Shown here piece by piece: positions 35,238-44,072 of a stretch of 64,000 nucleotides of DNA (positions are counted from its first letter, which is position 1; each line of letters starts with the position of its first letter). Origin of the DNA: Ideonella sp. (lineage in GTDB: Bacteria; Pseudomonadota; Gammaproteobacteria; Burkholderiales; Burkholderiaceae_C); assembly GCA_016721465.1 (NCBI GenBank), contig JADKIA010000028.1, positions 434,001 to 498,000 of the forward strand. The letters run 5' to 3'. The position numbers and the translations under genes are program-made. The notes below the pieces were generated by a model, which saw only the letters and a list, made by a program, of their open reading frames with translations, was not told the DNA's origin and ran no database searches.

Positions 35238-35607
35238 TGCGAATTTCAGTCGAAGTGATCTGTCAGTTCGGCGCGTGGCCGATCGATTCAAGAGGGGTTC
35301 AAGTCGACCGGGAAGGGCTTCTCAGGCGCCCGAGGCCGAACGGCGAACGTCTCCTGTGTGGCCAGGACCTGGCGATCGGCGCGGACAGTCACGATGGTCT
35401 TGCACATCTTTGGTGTCGTGTAGATCCGTGTATGCCGGTTCACCTCTGGTCGTTCGCCCTGAACCTGTCGTTCGCTGAGGCGCCCTTATCCAAACTGAGT
35501 TCGCGACCTGTAGGACCGCTGATGGCCGAGTGGAGCCGACCGGTTTTCGCCGGCGAATGGCGCGTGTACATCAGGTCGCCGACCTTCGGGTCAGGACCGC
35601 GGGGCCG
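35238..35607. other. Intergenic stretch, no confident gene
   Basis: A 51-codon minus-strand frame (35288-35443, GTG start) encodes a basic peptide containing IYTTPKMCKTIVTVRADRQ. It lacks a recognised domain or a clear ribosome site, so I do not call it a gene. No inverted repeats were noticed. Confidence 0.35.
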
Positions 35608-36207
35608 TCAGACCGCGGTGACGTTGAACCGATCGCAGAGGTCATCCACCTGCCGTGCCTTGAGCTTCTCGGCGCGCAGCTTGCGGAGCCCGCTGCGCTT
35701 GAACATGGCGTAGGCGAACCCCTTGTTCATCTGCCGCGACACGTACCGGATTCCGTCCCAGCGTTGGCTCGCGCCATGGATGGCGCGTGCCCAGGCTTGG
35801 CTCGTCGCGTAGTCGGCGGATGCACTGATGTCATTGTTCAGACCCAGGGCCTTGAGCGCCGCCCCGGTCAGGTCAGCCAGCAACAGCGTCTTGCGCCGTT
35901 CGCAAGCAAAGCGAACGACCGAACGTTCGGTCAGTTCGGCGGTCGGCACCTCGTAGCTGCCGCCGAGGAACCGCCCGCACTCATGAATGACGCTCTCTGC
36001 GAAGGCTACCTCGATGGTGCTGGCGGTGTAGCAGGTGCCGAAGGCGTCGGCACCGTCAGGATCTGGATCATCAAAGCGGTAGACGCCGGCCGACCAGTAC
36101 GGTTCGGTGGCCGGATGCCGGCTCAAGCGCAAGAGCGACGCGACTTCGATCCTGATTGGACGAAGCAGATCCTCGAAGGAGCCGGGCTCAGGCTGCCGTA
36201 GTGACAC
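35608..36207 (-). CDS. RES-domain toxin (NAD+-degrading)
   Basis: About 199 residues from a GTG at 36207 that overlaps the 3' end of the antitoxin gene. RES-family features: WSAGVYRFDDPD, the FGTCYTASTIEVAFAESVIH block, and QRWDGIRYVSRQM. Characterised RES toxins (MbcT, ParT-like) phosphorolyse NAD+ or ADP-ribosylate targets; that activity is inferred. The open frame extends 29 codons upstream of the chosen start, but these overlap antitoxin coding sequence. Confidence 0.85.
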   Translation of the reverse strand: MSLRQPEPGSFEDLLRPIRIEVASLLRLSRHPATEPYWSAGVYRFDDPDPDGADAFGTCYTASTIEVAFAESVIHECGRFLGGSYEVPTAELTERSVVRFACERRKTLLLADLTGAALKALGLNNDISASADYATSQAWARAIHGASQRWDGIRYVSRQMNKGFAYAMFKRSGLRKLRAEKLKARQVDDLCDRFNVTAV

Positions 36208-36802
36208 GCGAGGCGCCTCGCTCACGCGCCCATGCAGCGGCCAGGCGCTCCACCTTGGCCAAGGCAGTCCCCGCCTCCAACGCGGCGGCAACACCCTTTC
36301 CAGCGAGGGCGCCGTGCTCGTGCAGCCAGAACATCAACTTCTCGCTGGCAGTCAGGTCACCGAGTGCGCGGCAGATGGCTGCTACGGGCTCGCGGTCCAT
36401 GCCAAGGAACGTCTGCGGGTAGTACAGCCGGTTGCCAACTTTCACAGCGAACACTTCGCCCCGGTCGGCGGCCGGCGCCAAGGCTTGGCGCGTAAGCCCC
36501 CAGGCCTGCGCGAGTTGCTCGCCGGGCACGACGAGGCCATCCTTGACCCACTGGACACGCGCTGCCTCGCCGCGCGCGGTCGCACCAGCCAGGCCGCCAG
36601 TGGCCTGGGCGTGCTGGTTGTCCGTGGCAGGGGACGGGGCGTGCGCCACCCGGGCTCGAACACCCTGCGTCCTTGGCAGTTGCATCCCTTGCTTGCTGAC
36701 GGCTGAGCGCAAGCTGCCCAGGTCTTCGCTGAGCCGCCCAACGGTGGCCTCGAGCTGCGCGATGCGGCGCAGCAGGACGGGAGTGCTGAGATCGGTGCTC
36801 AT
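36188..36802 (-). CDS. Xre/MbcA/ParS-type antitoxin
   Basis: 204 residues. After a coiled-coil-like N-terminus (LRRIAQLEATVGRLSEDLGS) comes a DNA-binding-like segment (EQLAQAWGLTRQALAPAADR) and the C-terminal toxin-binding region found in partners of RES toxins (MDREPVAAICRALGDLTASE; WLHEHGALAGKGVAAALEAG). The N-terminal ~80 residues are longer than in usual MbcA-like antitoxins. Cognate to the RES gene overlapping its 3' end. Confidence 0.78.
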   Translation of the reverse strand: MSTDLSTPVLLRRIAQLEATVGRLSEDLGSLRSAVSKQGMQLPRTQGVRARVAHAPSPATDNQHAQATGGLAGATARGEAARVQWVKDGLVVPGEQLAQAWGLTRQALAPAADRGEVFAVKVGNRLYYPQTFLGMDREPVAAICRALGDLTASEKLMFWLHEHGALAGKGVAAALEAGTALAKVERLAAAWARERGASRVTTAA

Positions 36803-36942
36803 AGACGGATTCTAGGCAAATCACGACAACCAAGCAAATGCAGCAAATGGAGCAAGACGCTGCCGCTGACATGCGAGCTCGACGGCAGCATGGGCCTGCA
36901 ACGTGCGCCGCGCGCGTGATGCGTCCAGCGGGCTAACAACGA

Positions 36943-37205
36943 CTGCGCGCGGTCCAGGCTTGGCTGTCGCTGCACGAAGCGCCCGCCACGCAGCGGGCTT
37001 ACCGCGAGGAAGCCGAGCGGTTGATCGCGGTGGAACCCCGCTATGCCGTTGCTCGGCAGCCTCGATGGCGAGGCCGGCATCGTGTCTGAAAGGCTGTGGG
37101 CGATCGAGCATAGGTTCTTCGCAACGACAGCCGATGCCCTGGCCGATACGAATCCCGCGCTGGCCGAGAAGCTGCGGCGGGCCACGCCTCACTGGATGCG
37201 CCACT
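36943..37205 (+). pseudogene. Tyrosine recombinase remnant (two fragments)
   Basis: Fragment 1 (36943-37035) reads AVQAWLSLHEAPATQRAYRE, the core-binding SAM-like domain of phage-type integrases. Fragment 2 (about 37109-37205, another frame) reads FFATTADALADTN ... LRRATPHWMRH, the region leading to the catalytic HxxR box. Most of the catalytic domain is deleted and the sequence then runs into the 3' end of the FAD oxidoreductase on the opposite strand. Confidence 0.65.
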
Positions 37206-38334
37206 GGCCTGCCTGCGCCATCCGCCCCGGCGCCAATGCGTCGGCACTGACGTCAAGCCCCGCCGGCCACGGCGTGCCGGCTATCAGCGACTCGGTGATC
37301 GCAGCCATGGCTGGCGCCGTCTGCAGGCCGTAGCCGCCCTGGCCGGCCAGCCAGAAGAAGCCCGGTGCATCGGCTGCGAAGCCAGCCACCGGCACGCGAT
37401 CGGCCGTGAAGGTGCGCAGGCCAGCCCACTGGTGCAGCACCTGCCGCACCGTCATGGTGGTCACCTCCTCGATGCGCCAGGCCGCCAGCGCGATGTCGTA
37501 TTCCTCGGGCTGGGCGTCGCAAGGGGGCGAGGCCGTCTCGTTGGCCGGCGAGGCCAGCAGGTGGCCCGCTTCAGGCAGGAAGTAGAACTCGTTGGCCAAC
37601 GATCGCACCAAGGGCCAGGCACGCACATCCACGCCAGGCGGGGCTTGGAAGGAGATGATCGTGCGCCGCAGGGGCATCAGGCCCAGGCTCGCAACGCCGG
37701 CCAGGCGTGCCAGTTCGTCGGCCCAGGCGCCGGCGGCGTTCACCAGCACCGGGGCGGTGTAGTCGCCCTGCGATGTGCGCAGGTGCCACTGGCCCGCACG
37801 GCGCTCGGCCATCAGCACCTCGGCGTCGGTCAGCACCTGCCCGCCAGCGGCGCGCAGGCCGCGGGTGTATCCCATCATCAGCGCGTGGCCGTCCAAGCGC
37901 GCGGCGGCGGGGTCGAGCAGTCCGCGTGTGATGCCTTCGCCGCCGAGCTTGAGCACCGGCACCAGGGCATGCATCTGTGACGCGCTGATCTCGTGCGCGG
38001 TGCCGGTGATGGCGGCCATCTCGGCCAGGTTGCTTTCGAACACCTCGTCCTGCCCGTTGCGCACCACCATCAGTGCCGGGGCTGGCGTCGACAGCGGCAC
38101 GTTCGTGAACCCGGGCGGCGGGTTCGAAAAAAACGCACCACTGGCCTTGGTGAGAAGGCGCACGGGCCGGTTGCCGATGCCGAAGTGGTAGTAGGTGGCC
38201 GAGCGACCCGACGAGTGATAGCCGGTGGCGTTCTCGCGCTCGAGCACGATCACGCGGCCGTACGGCGCCAGCTGGCAGGCCACAGACAGGCCGGCGATGC
38301 CACCGCCGACGACGAGGATGTCGGCGCCCGTCAC
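37189..38334 (-). CDS. FAD-dependent amino-acid oxidase/dehydrogenase (DAO family)
   Basis: 381 residues. Rossmann motif ILVVGGGIAGLSVACQLA, then YHSSGRSATYYHFGIGN, APVLVNAAGAWADELARLAG and a C-terminal GFFWLAGQGGYGLQTAPA. Similar to D-amino-acid dehydrogenase or glycine/sarcosine oxidases. Its last few codons (QWRIQ) overlap the integrase remnant, suggesting that the natural C-terminus was altered by the insertion. Downstream of, and overlapping (4 bp), the P1 peptidase gene. Confidence 0.83.
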   Translation of the reverse strand: MTGADILVVGGGIAGLSVACQLAPYGRVIVLERENATGYHSSGRSATYYHFGIGNRPVRLLTKASGAFFSNPPPGFTNVPLSTPAPALMVVRNGQDEVFESNLAEMAAITGTAHEISASQMHALVPVLKLGGEGITRGLLDPAAARLDGHALMMGYTRGLRAAGGQVLTDAEVLMAERRAGQWHLRTSQGDYTAPVLVNAAGAWADELARLAGVASLGLMPLRRTIISFQAPPGVDVRAWPLVRSLANEFYFLPEAGHLLASPANETASPPCDAQPEEYDIALAAWRIEEVTTMTVRQVLHQWAGLRTFTADRVPVAGFAADAPGFFWLAGQGGYGLQTAPAMAAITESLIAGTPWPAGLDVSADALAPGRMAQAGQWRIQ

Positions 38335-39437
38335 ACCGCAGCGCCGCGGTGACGCTGCATCAGGGCCTGCAACCGCTCCAGCGGCAGTTCATGCACGGTC
38401 GTGCCGCGAACACCCGTCATCGTGCCGGCCATCGTGAGCGAGTTGAGGATGGATTCCTCGGCCGCCTCGGCGGCTGCAGGCAGCAGCGCGTTCATGTCTT
38501 CGCCACCCAGCATGTTCAGGCCCCTCACCATTCCAACCTGGTGGAATGGCAGCACGTTGGCGGTGGAGAAGGCCAGCGCGAAGTCGCCGCTGCGGTTGTT
38601 GCCAAAGCCGCCCACCCGCGACAGACCGGCATTGGCGCGGCGCGCCAGCCGGTTCAGCTGCGGCGGCAGCAGCGGCGCATCGGTCGCCACGACGATGACG
38701 ATGGAGCCCTTGGTTTCGTCGGCCTCGCCGTCGTCGCGGCGCTGCGGGCTTGGCGTGACGTGGTAGCCCAGTTCACGCCCCACGGGCACGCCGTCCACCG
38801 TCAAGTGGCGCCGGTTACCGAAGTTCGATTGCACCAGCACGCCCACCGTCCACGGTTGCCCGGCGGCATGCACGCGACGTGACGCGGTGCCGATGCCCGA
38901 CTTGAACTCGAAGCTCATCATGCCGGTGCCGCCCCCCACCGCGCCTTCATCCACCGGCCCCGCTGCGGCCGCAGCGATGGCCGCCTCGACATGTTCGCGC
39001 CGCACCGGCGCGGCCAGGCCGTCATTGAGCACGCCGTCGTAGGTTTCTGCCGCGCAGGGCTGGTGCCAGCGCTCGGGCACGCCGTGCACAAAGGGCAGGG
39101 CCAGCAGCGTGTCGCGGGCCACGCCGATGGAGAAGGCCGAGGTCAGCACGATGGGTGACGACAGCAGCCCGGCCTCGGCAATCCAGTGCGTGCCCGTGAC
39201 TTCGCCGAAGCCGTTGTAGCGGTCGAAACCGGCAAAACAGCCGGCCCGCCAGAGCTGGCCCAGCAGGGGCACGATGGCCGTGACCCCGCTGCGGATCACG
39301 TGAGGTTCGTCTTCGATCAGCGTGACCTGGCCAACGCCAACACCGGCCACATCCGTGATGGCGTTGAGCGGCCCGCAGGGCAGGGTGCCGACAGCGATGC
39401 CGAGTTCGCGCAGCCGGGCGCGCCGAAGTGGTTCCAT
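38331..39437 (-). CDS. P1-family (DmpA-like) aminopeptidase
   Basis: 368 residues. N-terminal-nucleophile peptidase of the DmpA/BapA family: GPLNAITDVAGVGVGQVTLI, VGGGTGMMSFEFKSGIGTAS, and the candidate autocleavage site FGNNRSGDFALAF with the Ser that becomes the nucleophile. Family members remove D- or beta-amino acids from peptide N-termini. Paired with a D-amino-acid-type oxidase by a 4-bp overlap, this suggests release followed by oxidation of a D-residue (inference). Confidence 0.87.
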   Translation of the reverse strand: MEPLRRARLRELGIAVGTLPCGPLNAITDVAGVGVGQVTLIEDEPHVIRSGVTAIVPLLGQLWRAGCFAGFDRYNGFGEVTGTHWIAEAGLLSSPIVLTSAFSIGVARDTLLALPFVHGVPERWHQPCAAETYDGVLNDGLAAPVRREHVEAAIAAAAAGPVDEGAVGGGTGMMSFEFKSGIGTASRRVHAAGQPWTVGVLVQSNFGNRRHLTVDGVPVGRELGYHVTPSPQRRDDGEADETKGSIVIVVATDAPLLPPQLNRLARRANAGLSRVGGFGNNRSGDFALAFSTANVLPFHQVGMVRGLNMLGGEDMNALLPAAAEAAEESILNSLTMAGTMTGVRGTTVHELPLERLQALMQRHRGAAV

Positions 39438-39544
39438 GTAGCAGACTCCATTGACGACGGATTCAACGCACGCTGGCGCCCAAGACCGACACGGCTTGTC
39501 GGGGTTTGCGCACGATGGCCGTTGAGCCGCTGGGAGCCCAGACC

Positions 39545-40513
39545 ATGACCGACCTCATCCGCCGCCGACCGCTGCTCACGTTCTACGTCCTGGCCTTCAT
39601 CCTGGGCGCCATCGTGACGGCGGTCCGCCTGCTGGACCCCGGCGCCATGGGCGCCCTCTTCAAGGACATGCGCACCCATCCCTGGCACCCGAACATCATC
39701 AGCGTGTTCCCCAGGGTTCTTGAGCTGGACAACCCGATCCTGTGGACCGGCTACCTGTTCCCTTTTGCGCCGACGGCCGCGGCGCTCATCATCGTGGCGC
39801 TGGGTTGGGGTCGCAAGGGTCTGCGTGAGCTGTTCGACCGCCTGCGTTTCTGGCGCGAAGGTGTCACCTGGCGGCAAGGCATGATGGTCTATGCGACGCT
39901 GTTTGCCGTTTACCTGGCAGCGGTTGCGTTCCTGCTGATCGTGCTGGTGCTGCGCGAGCCCAACTCGGGCTTGACCGGCATGCTGCAGCGCTACGGAAGC
40001 ACGCCCTTTGCCATCTTCGGGTTCATGATCGTGGCGCCGTTTCTCGGGCCCGGCGGGCTGCTGGAAGAGCTGGGCTGGCGAGGTTTCATGTTCCCCCTGC
40101 TCGTGGAGAAGTTGGCCAACCCGTTGCTGGCCTGTGCGGTCATCGGCGTGTTGTGGGGGCTGTGGCATTTCCCACGCGAGATTCCGTCCATCGCCTCGGG
40201 CAACCCGGCCCTGCTCAAGGGCGGCAGCTGGGGTGGATTTGCGCTGAACCAGCTGCAGTTCCTGGCCGGTACCATCGTTGCCAGCATCCTCATCGCCTAT
40301 GTCTACTTCAAGACCGGCGGCAGCGTCTGGGCGGCCATCCTCACGCACAACATCGGTAACGAGTTCGCGGTCGGCCTGACGCTGTTCACCAAGTCGCAGC
40401 TGACCATCGCCGGCGTGGCCATGGACGTCGATACGCCGTTCAAGGTGGCCATCGCCGTGCTCATTGTGGCCACCACGGGTACCCAGCTGGGGCGACGCCG
40501 TGCGGTCACCTGA
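39545..40513 (+). CDS. CPBP-family intramembrane metalloprotease
   Basis: 322 residues, multi-spanning, with the three CPBP/Abi motifs: LLEELGWRGFMFPLL (EExxxR-like), VLWGLWHFPREIP and ILTHNIGNEF. The ATG at 39545 has a GGGAG site; an upstream ATG at 39506 is less likely. Family roles range from prenyl-protein-like processing to bacteriocin self-immunity; the function here is unknown. Confidence 0.85.
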   Translation: MTDLIRRRPLLTFYVLAFILGAIVTAVRLLDPGAMGALFKDMRTHPWHPNIISVFPRVLELDNPILWTGYLFPFAPTAAALIIVALGWGRKGLRELFDRLRFWREGVTWRQGMMVYATLFAVYLAAVAFLLIVLVLREPNSGLTGMLQRYGSTPFAIFGFMIVAPFLGPGGLLEELGWRGFMFPLLVEKLANPLLACAVIGVLWGLWHFPREIPSIASGNPALLKGGSWGGFALNQLQFLAGTIVASILIAYVYFKTGGSVWAAILTHNIGNEFAVGLTLFTKSQLTIAGVAMDVDTPFKVAIAVLIVATTGTQLGRRRAVT

Positions 40514-40844
40514 AGCCATCGTGCAGGCCCAGGTCGAGGCCTACAACCGGCAGGACATGGCGGCCTTCCTGGACAGCTTCCACGCCGACGCCGAGTTCAT
40601 TCGCTGGCCGCATGAGGTGCTGTTCAAGGGCCACGACGCATTCCGCCAGCGCTATGACGAGCTGTGGGCGCGTGCGCCGCAGTTGCGGGCCGAGATCAAC
40701 CAGCGCATCGTCGTCGGCCGCTTCGTCACCGACCTCGAACAGCTCGTCGGGCACCCCGACGGTGCGCGGGCGCCGCTGCAGGTGCTCTACGAAACCGAAG
40801 GTGGTCGTATCCGGCGCTTCTGGGTCATACAAGCGGATAGCTGA
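40500..40844 (+). CDS. SnoaL-like (NTF2-fold) protein
   Basis: 114 residues starting at a GTG that overlaps the protease 3' end. NTF2-fold pattern IVQAQVEAYNRQDMAAFLDS, then FHADAEFIRWPHEVLFKGHD and a final GRIRRFWVIQ strand, as in steroid-isomerase-like and SnoaL proteins. Likely co-transcribed with the protease; substrate unknown. Confidence 0.78.
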   Translation: MRSPEAIVQAQVEAYNRQDMAAFLDSFHADAEFIRWPHEVLFKGHDAFRQRYDELWARAPQLRAEINQRIVVGRFVTDLEQLVGHPDGARAPLQVLYETEGGRIRRFWVIQADS

Positions 40845-40910
40845 TCACTTGACCCATGCGGGCACCCAGAGTCCTCTGTCTCGCCTCCACCGTCGGCCCC
40901 GGCTTCCTGA

Positions 40911-41045
40911 ATGAACGCCCCGCCGACCCACACCGAAGTGCGCTTCGCCGTCGCGGGCATGGACTGGGACGGTGCAATGGCGTTGGGCGCAACAGTTATC
41001 GGGACTCGCGCAGAAGCAATGAGACTGGCGCGCAGGAGTTGGTGA
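40911..41045 (+). other. Short frame resembling a heavy-metal-ATPase N-terminus remnant
   Basis: A 44-codon frame begins MNAPPTHTEVRFAVAGMDW. The FxVAGMDC-like string is reminiscent of the first metal-binding repeat of P-type metal ATPases, but the metal cysteines are missing and the rest is unrelated. If real, it is a small relic. The surrounding 40845-41273 holds no other recognisable gene. Confidence 0.2.
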
Positions 41046-41393
41046 GACGGGCCGGCCGTTCACCTATGAAGAAGGGACTTCTGGCTTCATAGCGAGGGCC
41101 AGCCCTGTTCGGGCGCGAGGGTGGCCTGTAGGACGCGGATCCAGGCTCAGTGATCGGGGCTAGCGCTGGTGAATCGCGTGGCTGGGGCCCAGCGGCCACG
41201 ACTTGTCGCCGGCGGCGTGATGCAGGGCCGCCGCCGGTGCAAGCCTGAGCGTGAACGTCGCCGAAGCGCTCATTGGACTAAACCGCTATTCGCGGTAGGC
41301 GCTTCGTGGCCAGTGTGGTGTTTCGTCATTGCGCTGGTTCTGCGAAGTTGTTGATCGAGGCAATCCGCCTCGTTCATCAACGGAGCTGCAACC

Positions 41394-42269
41394 ATGGACA
41401 CGACCACCCGCACAGGCACGCCGCTGCGTCAGCGCATGACCGAAGACATGCGCATGCGCAAGCTGGAAGACAAGACCCAGCAGGCTTACATTCGCGCCGT
41501 TCGCAAGTTGACCGTCTACCTCGAGCGCGCGCCCGATACGGCGACGGTCGAAGACCTGCGCAACTTCCAGCTGCATCTGGTTGACTCGGGCACGTCGCCG
41601 ATCACCCTGAACGCCACGCTGTCCGGGCTGAGGTTCTTCTTCGACATCACGCTGGGCCGTGTCGAGTTGATGGCCCGGATGCAGCCGGTGAAGCTGCCGC
41701 GCACGGTGCCCGTGGTTCTGAGCACGCAGGAGGCCACTCAGTTGATTGCCGCGGCGCGCAACGTCAAGCACCAGGCAGCGCTGTCGGTGGCTTACGGCGC
41801 CGGCCTGCGCGCCAACGAGGTCTGCCGGCTGAAGATCGGCGACGTCGACAGCCAGCGCATGGCGTTACGTGTCGAACAGGGCAAGGGTGCCAAGGACCGC
41901 TACGCGATGCTCAGCCCCGTGGTGCTGCAGCGCCTGCGCGCGTGGTGGCGCGTGGGCCATGCCCAGGGCAGGATGCTGCCCGGCGGTTGGCTGTTTCCGG
42001 GCATGGATCCGATGGACCCGCTGACCCCGCGCCAGCTCAACCGCGCCGTGCACGACGCCGCGTCGGCCGCTGGTATCGCCAAGCGTGTGACGACGCACAC
42101 GCTGCGCCACTCCTTTGCCACACATCTGCTGGAGCGCAAGGTTGACATCCGTGTGATCCAGGTCTTGCTGGGCCACAAGAAGCTGGAGACCACATCGATT
42201 TACGTCCACGTGGCCACCGACTTGTTGCGCGAGGTGCTCGGCCCGCTGGAGCCTTTACCGCCGTCCTGA
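41394..42269 (+). CDS. Tyrosine recombinase of IS91-like element, copy 1
   Basis: 291 residues. N-terminal SAM-like core-binding domain (TQQAYIRAVRKLTVYLERAP), then the catalytic domain with Arg in YGAGLRANEVCRLKIGDVD, HxxR in HTLRHSFATHLLE, His in VLLGHKKLETTS and the Tyr in TSIYVHVA. Complete catalytic set, so probably active. Such integrases are found upstream of the transposase in some IS91 relatives; their contribution to transposition is unclear. Confidence 0.92.
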   Translation: MDTTTRTGTPLRQRMTEDMRMRKLEDKTQQAYIRAVRKLTVYLERAPDTATVEDLRNFQLHLVDSGTSPITLNATLSGLRFFFDITLGRVELMARMQPVKLPRTVPVVLSTQEATQLIAAARNVKHQAALSVAYGAGLRANEVCRLKIGDVDSQRMALRVEQGKGAKDRYAMLSPVVLQRLRAWWRVGHAQGRMLPGGWLFPGMDPMDPLTPRQLNRAVHDAASAAGIAKRVTTHTLRHSFATHLLERKVDIRVIQVLLGHKKLETTSIYVHVATDLLREVLGPLEPLPPS

Positions 42270-42279
42270 GGTTGCCACC

Positions 42280-43488
42280 ATGGGGCGGCCCGCCCTGGAG
42301 GTCGCCGACATCTTCCGTGAGCATGGCCCAGCGTGGCGCGAGGCGCAGCGCGGCCATCTGAGCCTGGCTCAACTGAAGGTGATGTCGGCCATCACCCAGT
42401 GCCGCACGGCGGCCCTGGGCGGGCATGTCTTGCGCTGCGAGGGCTGCGGCACCGATCAGGTGGCCTACAACTCATGCCGCAACAGGCACTGCCCGAAGTG
42501 CCAGAGCACGGCGGCCAAGCGCTGGCTCGATGCCCGGCAGGCGGATCTGTTGCCGGTCGAGTACTACCACGTGGTCTTCACGTTGCCCGCGCCTATTGCT
42601 GACCTGGCGTATCAGAACAAGGCCGTGGTCTATGGCCTCTTGTTCGACGTGGCCGCCGAGGTGCTGCAGACCATCGCCGCTGATCCCAAGCACCTGGGCG
42701 CGCGCATCGGTGCCACGCTGGTGCTGCACACCTGGGGCTCGGCGCTGACGCACCACCCGCATGTGCACGCCGTCGTGCCCGGCGGCGGGCTCTCGCCTGA
42801 CGGCAAGCAATGGGTAGCGTGCCGGCCGGGGTTCTTCCTGTCGGTGCGCGTGCTGTCGCGGCTGTTCCGCCGACGCTTCCTCGAAGAGCTGCAGCAGGCA
42901 CATCAAGCCGCCAAGCTGAAGTTCTTTGGCGAGCACGCCACGCTGGCCGATGCGAAGGCGTTCAACGACTGGGTGGCACCGCAACGTAAATGCGAGTGGG
43001 TGGTGTACGCCAAGCGGCCGTTCGCCGGGCCCGAAGCGGTGCTGGCCTACCTGTCGCGCTACACGCATCGGGTGGCGATCTCCAACAGTCGTCTGCTCGC
43101 GATGGACGAGCGCGCAGTGAGCTTCCGCTGGAAGGACTATCGCGTCAAGGATGGGGCCGCAACTGGTGCATCCGGCCAGACCCGACACAAGACCATGACA
43201 CTGGCGCCTGAGGAGTTCATGCGCCGCTTCCTGCTGCATGTGCTGCCGGGCGGCTTCCATCGCATCCGCCATTGCGGGCTGCTGGCCAACGGCAGCCGCA
43301 AGGCCAGCCTGGGGCTGGCGCGCGAGTTGTTGAGCGCGCCCAAGCCACAGCCGGCCGCCAACACCGACGGGGCCGCTGGCATCAAGCCACCGGCCTTCGT
43401 CTGTCGCCACTGCGGTCGCGCGCTGCTCATCGTGCAGACCTTTACCCGCGGCCAATTGATCCGCGCACCACCACAGCCAGGGCAATGA
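42280..43488 (+). CDS. IS91-family HUH (Y1) transposase, copy 1
   Basis: 402 residues. N-terminal zinc-finger cysteines (CEGCGTDQ ... CRNRHCPKCQ), the HUH metal motif in LTHHPHVHAVVPGGG, and the likely nucleophilic tyrosine in LAYLSRYTHRVAISN. It nicks one strand and drives rolling-circle transposition. Starts 10 bp after the integrase stop. A 77-codon frame overlaps its stop (43485-43718) and is present in both copies, but has no recognisable domain. Confidence 0.93.
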   Translation: MGRPALEVADIFREHGPAWREAQRGHLSLAQLKVMSAITQCRTAALGGHVLRCEGCGTDQVAYNSCRNRHCPKCQSTAAKRWLDARQADLLPVEYYHVVFTLPAPIADLAYQNKAVVYGLLFDVAAEVLQTIAADPKHLGARIGATLVLHTWGSALTHHPHVHAVVPGGGLSPDGKQWVACRPGFFLSVRVLSRLFRRRFLEELQQAHQAAKLKFFGEHATLADAKAFNDWVAPQRKCEWVVYAKRPFAGPEAVLAYLSRYTHRVAISNSRLLAMDERAVSFRWKDYRVKDGAATGASGQTRHKTMTLAPEEFMRRFLLHVLPGGFHRIRHCGLLANGSRKASLGLARELLSAPKPQPAANTDGAAGIKPPAFVCRHCGRALLIVQTFTRGQLIRAPPQPGQ

Positions 43489-43771
43489 ACGCTGCATTCG
43501 ACACGCACACGTTTGCCGACACGGCTCAACGCAGCCACCGGCCAGGTGGTGTTGCGCCGCTGGCCGCCGACACGGCAATCCACGGGCCCGCAACCTTGCA
43601 ACGCACGTCCCTGTACGTCCACGTACGACGCCGCGATCGTCAACGGCACCGAGCCGCAACGACAGCCCACCCCGAGCATCGCGGCATTCACCGCCGTCGG
43701 CACGCGCAATCGCCATAGAACGCGCGGTTGATCGCCACTGCGGCATGCCCCGCGGTTTCCTCCCCCGAGGC

Positions 43772-43841
43772 TTGTCCGACACCTGCCCTCAGTTCGGTGT
43801 CGCCCGCAGCATTGCGGCTTGCGCGGGCAGGTGTCCGACAA
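43772..43841. repeat. 17-bp inverted repeat at right end of IS copy 1
   Basis: TTGTCCGACACCTGCCC at 43772-43788 is perfectly inverted at 43825-43841, nine bases before the element end. A subterminal hairpin is usual at the origin or terminus of IS91 elements. The same structure occurs at 49390-49406 and 49443-49459 in copy 2. Confidence 0.85.
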
Positions 43842-44072
43842 CCCTAAACAGCTGCTGCCTTTCAACGGGGTTCGCACACAGACTCTGGTCGGCCACAAGC
43901 GGCCGGTCGCCCTGCGCTCGAAAACTTGCCCTCGGCGAGCGCCCGAAGGTCAGGTTTGCGGCGACGAGTCAGGGCCTCTCATCGGCCTGTCCCGGCCAAT
44001 TGCGGACATTGCCGCGGAGCGAAATCGGGAAGAGGTAGCCGCGGGCTGTGATTGACTCGGCGATCTATTTCA

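Larger units (their letters stand above)
41274..43850 (+). mobile_element. IS91-like element, copy 1 (intact)
   Basis: 2577 bp identical, apart from three small differences, to 46891-49468, which defines both ends. The left end starts TGGACTAAACCGC with a small hairpin ACCGC-TATTC-GCGGT; the right end closes with ACCCTAAACA, preceded by a 17-bp perfect inverted repeat (43772-43788 and 43825-43841). It carries a tyrosine integrase and an HUH-type transposase in series. No flanking target duplication was seen, as expected for rolling-circle IS91 elements. Confidence 0.9.

Noticed and set aside
35288..35443. Small minus-strand gene of 51 codons
   Set aside because: No recognisable domain, no clear ribosome site, and short enough to occur by chance.
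40911..41045. A functional metal-binding protein
   Set aside because: Only a few residues resemble the first strand of a heavy-metal-associated domain and the metal cysteines are absent.
43485..43718. A third gene in the IS91-like element (77 codons)
   Set aside because: Its start overlaps the transposase stop and it occurs in both copies, but composition is His/Arg-rich with no domain; identity between copies only reflects recent duplication.
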